Below are positions 61,801 to 64,000 of a stretch of DNA of 64,000 nt, piece by piece. Position 1 is the first letter of the stretch. Each line of letters starts with the position of its first letter. The position numbers were made by a program, and so were the translations under genes. The DNA is taken from contig VZTJ01002648.1 of the NCBI GenBank assembly GCA_013397795.1, positions 372,001-436,000 of the forward strand. Direction: 5' to 3'. The notes beneath the pieces are model-generated. The model was not told where the DNA came from. It made no database searches and saw only the letters and a program-made list of their open reading frames with translations. The DNA is from Orthonyx spaldingii. Taxonomy: Eukaryota; Chordata; Aves; Passeriformes; Orthonychidae.

Positions 61801-64000
61801 ACACTGGAAATCATGAATTAAAAAAGGCCCATATACACAGAGGGAGAGGGGAAGCATTCACTTAATCTAGGGAGTGACAGGAAAAAAAGGAGCAGAGGGC
61901 AATCTGCATTTGTCTTTAATGATCTGTACCTGGATCCAGCTACACTTTGAGGCCAAACTCTGGCATTCCAGGATGCAGTTTCACAGCTGGAGCAAAGCTC
62001 TGGGTCTCTGCAGGCCAAATCCATTAGTGGGGTGAGAAAGGACTGTTATGGTTGTAGGGTTGAAGTGCTCAGTTCATAGGAAGATTTATATTTTTAAAAG
62101 TCCTGTTAAAGAATGTAACTGCAAATTAAAATATTATGTAATTTTGGGGGGTTTTTTTGTTTGTTTGTTTGTTTTTTTATTAATGCACCCTCATGAAAGA
62201 GTGAAATGACAAACAGTATCATCCACATACAGGAATAGTGACTGATACTGTTTCTTCCACACAAATTAACCCATTTTTTTCAAAGTCCTTGAGCTCTTCT
62301 CATCTAACTGGCCCATCCAATCGTAATTAGCACCTGCATTGATATCTTGTAGGAGAAATACAGTTCTTTTGAGGCACATTCAAACCAACCATTAACAGGT
62401 GAGTACCAGAAACTCGGCTTTTCATGATGAGTTTGCATCATCATAAGAATAATTTATGTTTTAAGAATAATGTTCTTCTTTGTTCACCTGCTGTTAACTC
62501 ACAGTTGATACCTCAAAAAGAGGTGCTGAAAAATGACTCTGCCTAGCTGTTTGTTGTAATATTTAGACTTAGCAATTTTGATTCTGACCAAGAAGGAACA
62601 GTATTTCCAGACCAGTGCTAGAAATCTGTATGGTAGTTCATTGCATGAAATAAAGTTTGATTCTGCTAATAGATTTCTTACACATTCCTGGCTGGCTTTT
62701 GTCACCTAAGCCATGGTTTACTTCAGTGGGAGAACTGAATTGCTGCCGCTCTGGGTGTTTTCTGCAGCAGTGCTGGAGCTCAGTGTGCCACTGGCTTGAA
62801 ACTTTTAAGCAAAGTTTCTAGGAAAGGGGTAAGAATGTAAAGTTTGTAGGAAAAAGCAAGCATGTAAAAAATGATGGCAAGCTGTGGGAGGAAGGTTGCT
62901 GAAATTTGGGATTAGGACAGAGAACATGAAAGAAAAGGACTTCAGTTGCTTTGCTCTTTCTCGGAGTAGGTGTGGCAGCACGGGTGGTCTGTCCTGTTGC
63001 TGTGACCATTCCCTGCACCTCCTGGCCTGCTCCTGCAGAGTTGTTGGTGTGCAAACTGCTCAGGTCTGAGGAGTTTATGAGGAAAACCATATTTACAAGT
63101 CTAGTTGCAGCTCGTAAGAGACTGAGAGCACATGGTTGCAGGCAGTGGCCGGAGTGGTTACTAACATAATGATAAGCACCTTTTGACCTTGACAGAAGAG
63201 GAAATGTTTTCTTTATGTCTGATCAGCTCAAGAAAGTAAAGAGGGTATTTTTGTTTTGGTGCCTCAATCAGCAGTGCAATATGAGGAAGAACTTTAAATA
63301 AAAGGATCAAGCATTCATAGTTGGAAAAGAATCTGTGAATCTGTTCAGACGTTGGGTGTGTGTGATCAGATCCGTGAAAGTTTTACGCGTTCGCTGTACA
63401 GCCCTGGAATGCTTGATTCGGTCACAGGCAGATTTCAGCTACACTGTAGGCTTTCTTAGTGACTCCAAACTTCCATGTGACATTTGTTTCCAGGCTGTGT
63501 GACAGCAACATGAGCAGCCCCACGTCTCCTGACTGTTCTGGCTCCTGTGGCATCAGAGTGCTCCATCAGCAAATACCCCTTTGCAACCTGCAGAAACATT
63601 TTTAGAGCACAGGCTGCCCAGGAAATGCACAAAACTTTCCCACTGGTGGGGTTCTTTTCTGCTTTCTCCTCTTTGCAATGAGTAAAACCATATCACTTGT
63701 CTAGTTGTGGGTGAGAGCAGAAATTGGTGGCAAAAGCAATGTTTCATATTGAGAAAGATTCCACCTTTGAAATGGCTCCCGTTTTGCAGGGGTGAGGATT
63801 TTGTCCTGTATATGGTAAACAGGGGGATTGCTATTTAAATATTCCTTGAGTAAAATTCTATGAAAACTTTATGTAAGCACATATTTTTTTCCTTTATAGT
63901 TTTTGTATTCAGTGGTGAAATTATCAGTAATTAAATGAAAATAATTAGATTGAATCTTAGGATTTTTTTCGCTGTTTTGCTTGCAAAAGTGAAGGAACTG
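58817..64000. other. Non-coding stretch; G/T-rich tracts
   Basis: Apart from the right target duplication, no gene or named repeat. G/T-rich tracts lie at about 59262-59290, 60281-60345 and 62144-62178 (the last with GTTT units). Open frames are 92 codons or fewer and unrecognised. A phrase near 63318 ('cattcatagttggaaaagaa') faintly resembles a reversed CR1 tail but is not assignable. Confidence 0.5.

Noticed and set aside
63315..63360. Possible reversed CR1 tail ('catagttggaaaagaatctg')
   Set aside because: Too short and too diverged to separate from chance.
1..64000. tRNA, rRNA, CRISPR arrays, bacterial promoters or operons
   Set aside because: None seen; the presence of CR1 and LTR elements and the composition indicate animal nuclear DNA.

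Overview
This window looks like non-coding vertebrate nuclear DNA, most probably from a bird. It is AT-rich and full of stop codons. No stretch reads as a recognisable protein, and no rRNA, tRNA, CRISPR array, operon or bacterial-type signal was seen. The avian assignment rests on several CR1 LINE 3' ends, which carry the typical 'gatgatcttaaaggtc...ttccaacc' type tail, and on two related short endogenous-retrovirus LTRs. CR1 elements also occur in other sauropsids, so bird is the likely but not the only reading.

Layout. 1-17.6 kb is intergenic or intronic DNA. It holds a short CR1 tail (1476-1530), a long polypyrimidine tract (3610-3683), an 18-bp perfect palindrome (3780-3797), a 67-bp tandem duplication (5878-6011), and AT-rich homeodomain-motif-dense blocks that resemble conserved non-coding elements (5330-5830, 7430-7830, 9180-9400, 11810-11900, 15590-15740). 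17.66-18.50 kb is a tail-to-tail pair of CR1 copies; the minus-strand copy is interrupted by the only N (18117), which separates two identical 224-bp copies and is probably an assembly error. 18.5-30 kb holds an old LTR (22804-23072), a CR1 (24218-24440), further enhancer-like blocks (25020-25320, 29020-29110 with a perfect TAATCCGATTA site) and a weak candidate exon (27220-27349). 30-56 kb is featureless apart from G/T-rich and A/C-rich simple tracts and one enhancer-like block (31940-32170). 56.5-58.8 kb has a second 67-bp tandem duplication, a TA/CA microsatellite and a well-preserved LTR with a perfect 6-bp target duplication (58559-58816). The remainder to 64 kb has no element I can name.

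There is no gene system to describe. The best interpretation is a gene desert or a very large intron that may contain developmental enhancers, with modest transposon content. I found no convincing previously undescribed biological system. The observations most worth checking are the false duplication at the N, the retroviral LTR pair and the homeodomain-site blocks. All homology statements come from recalled family features, not from searches.
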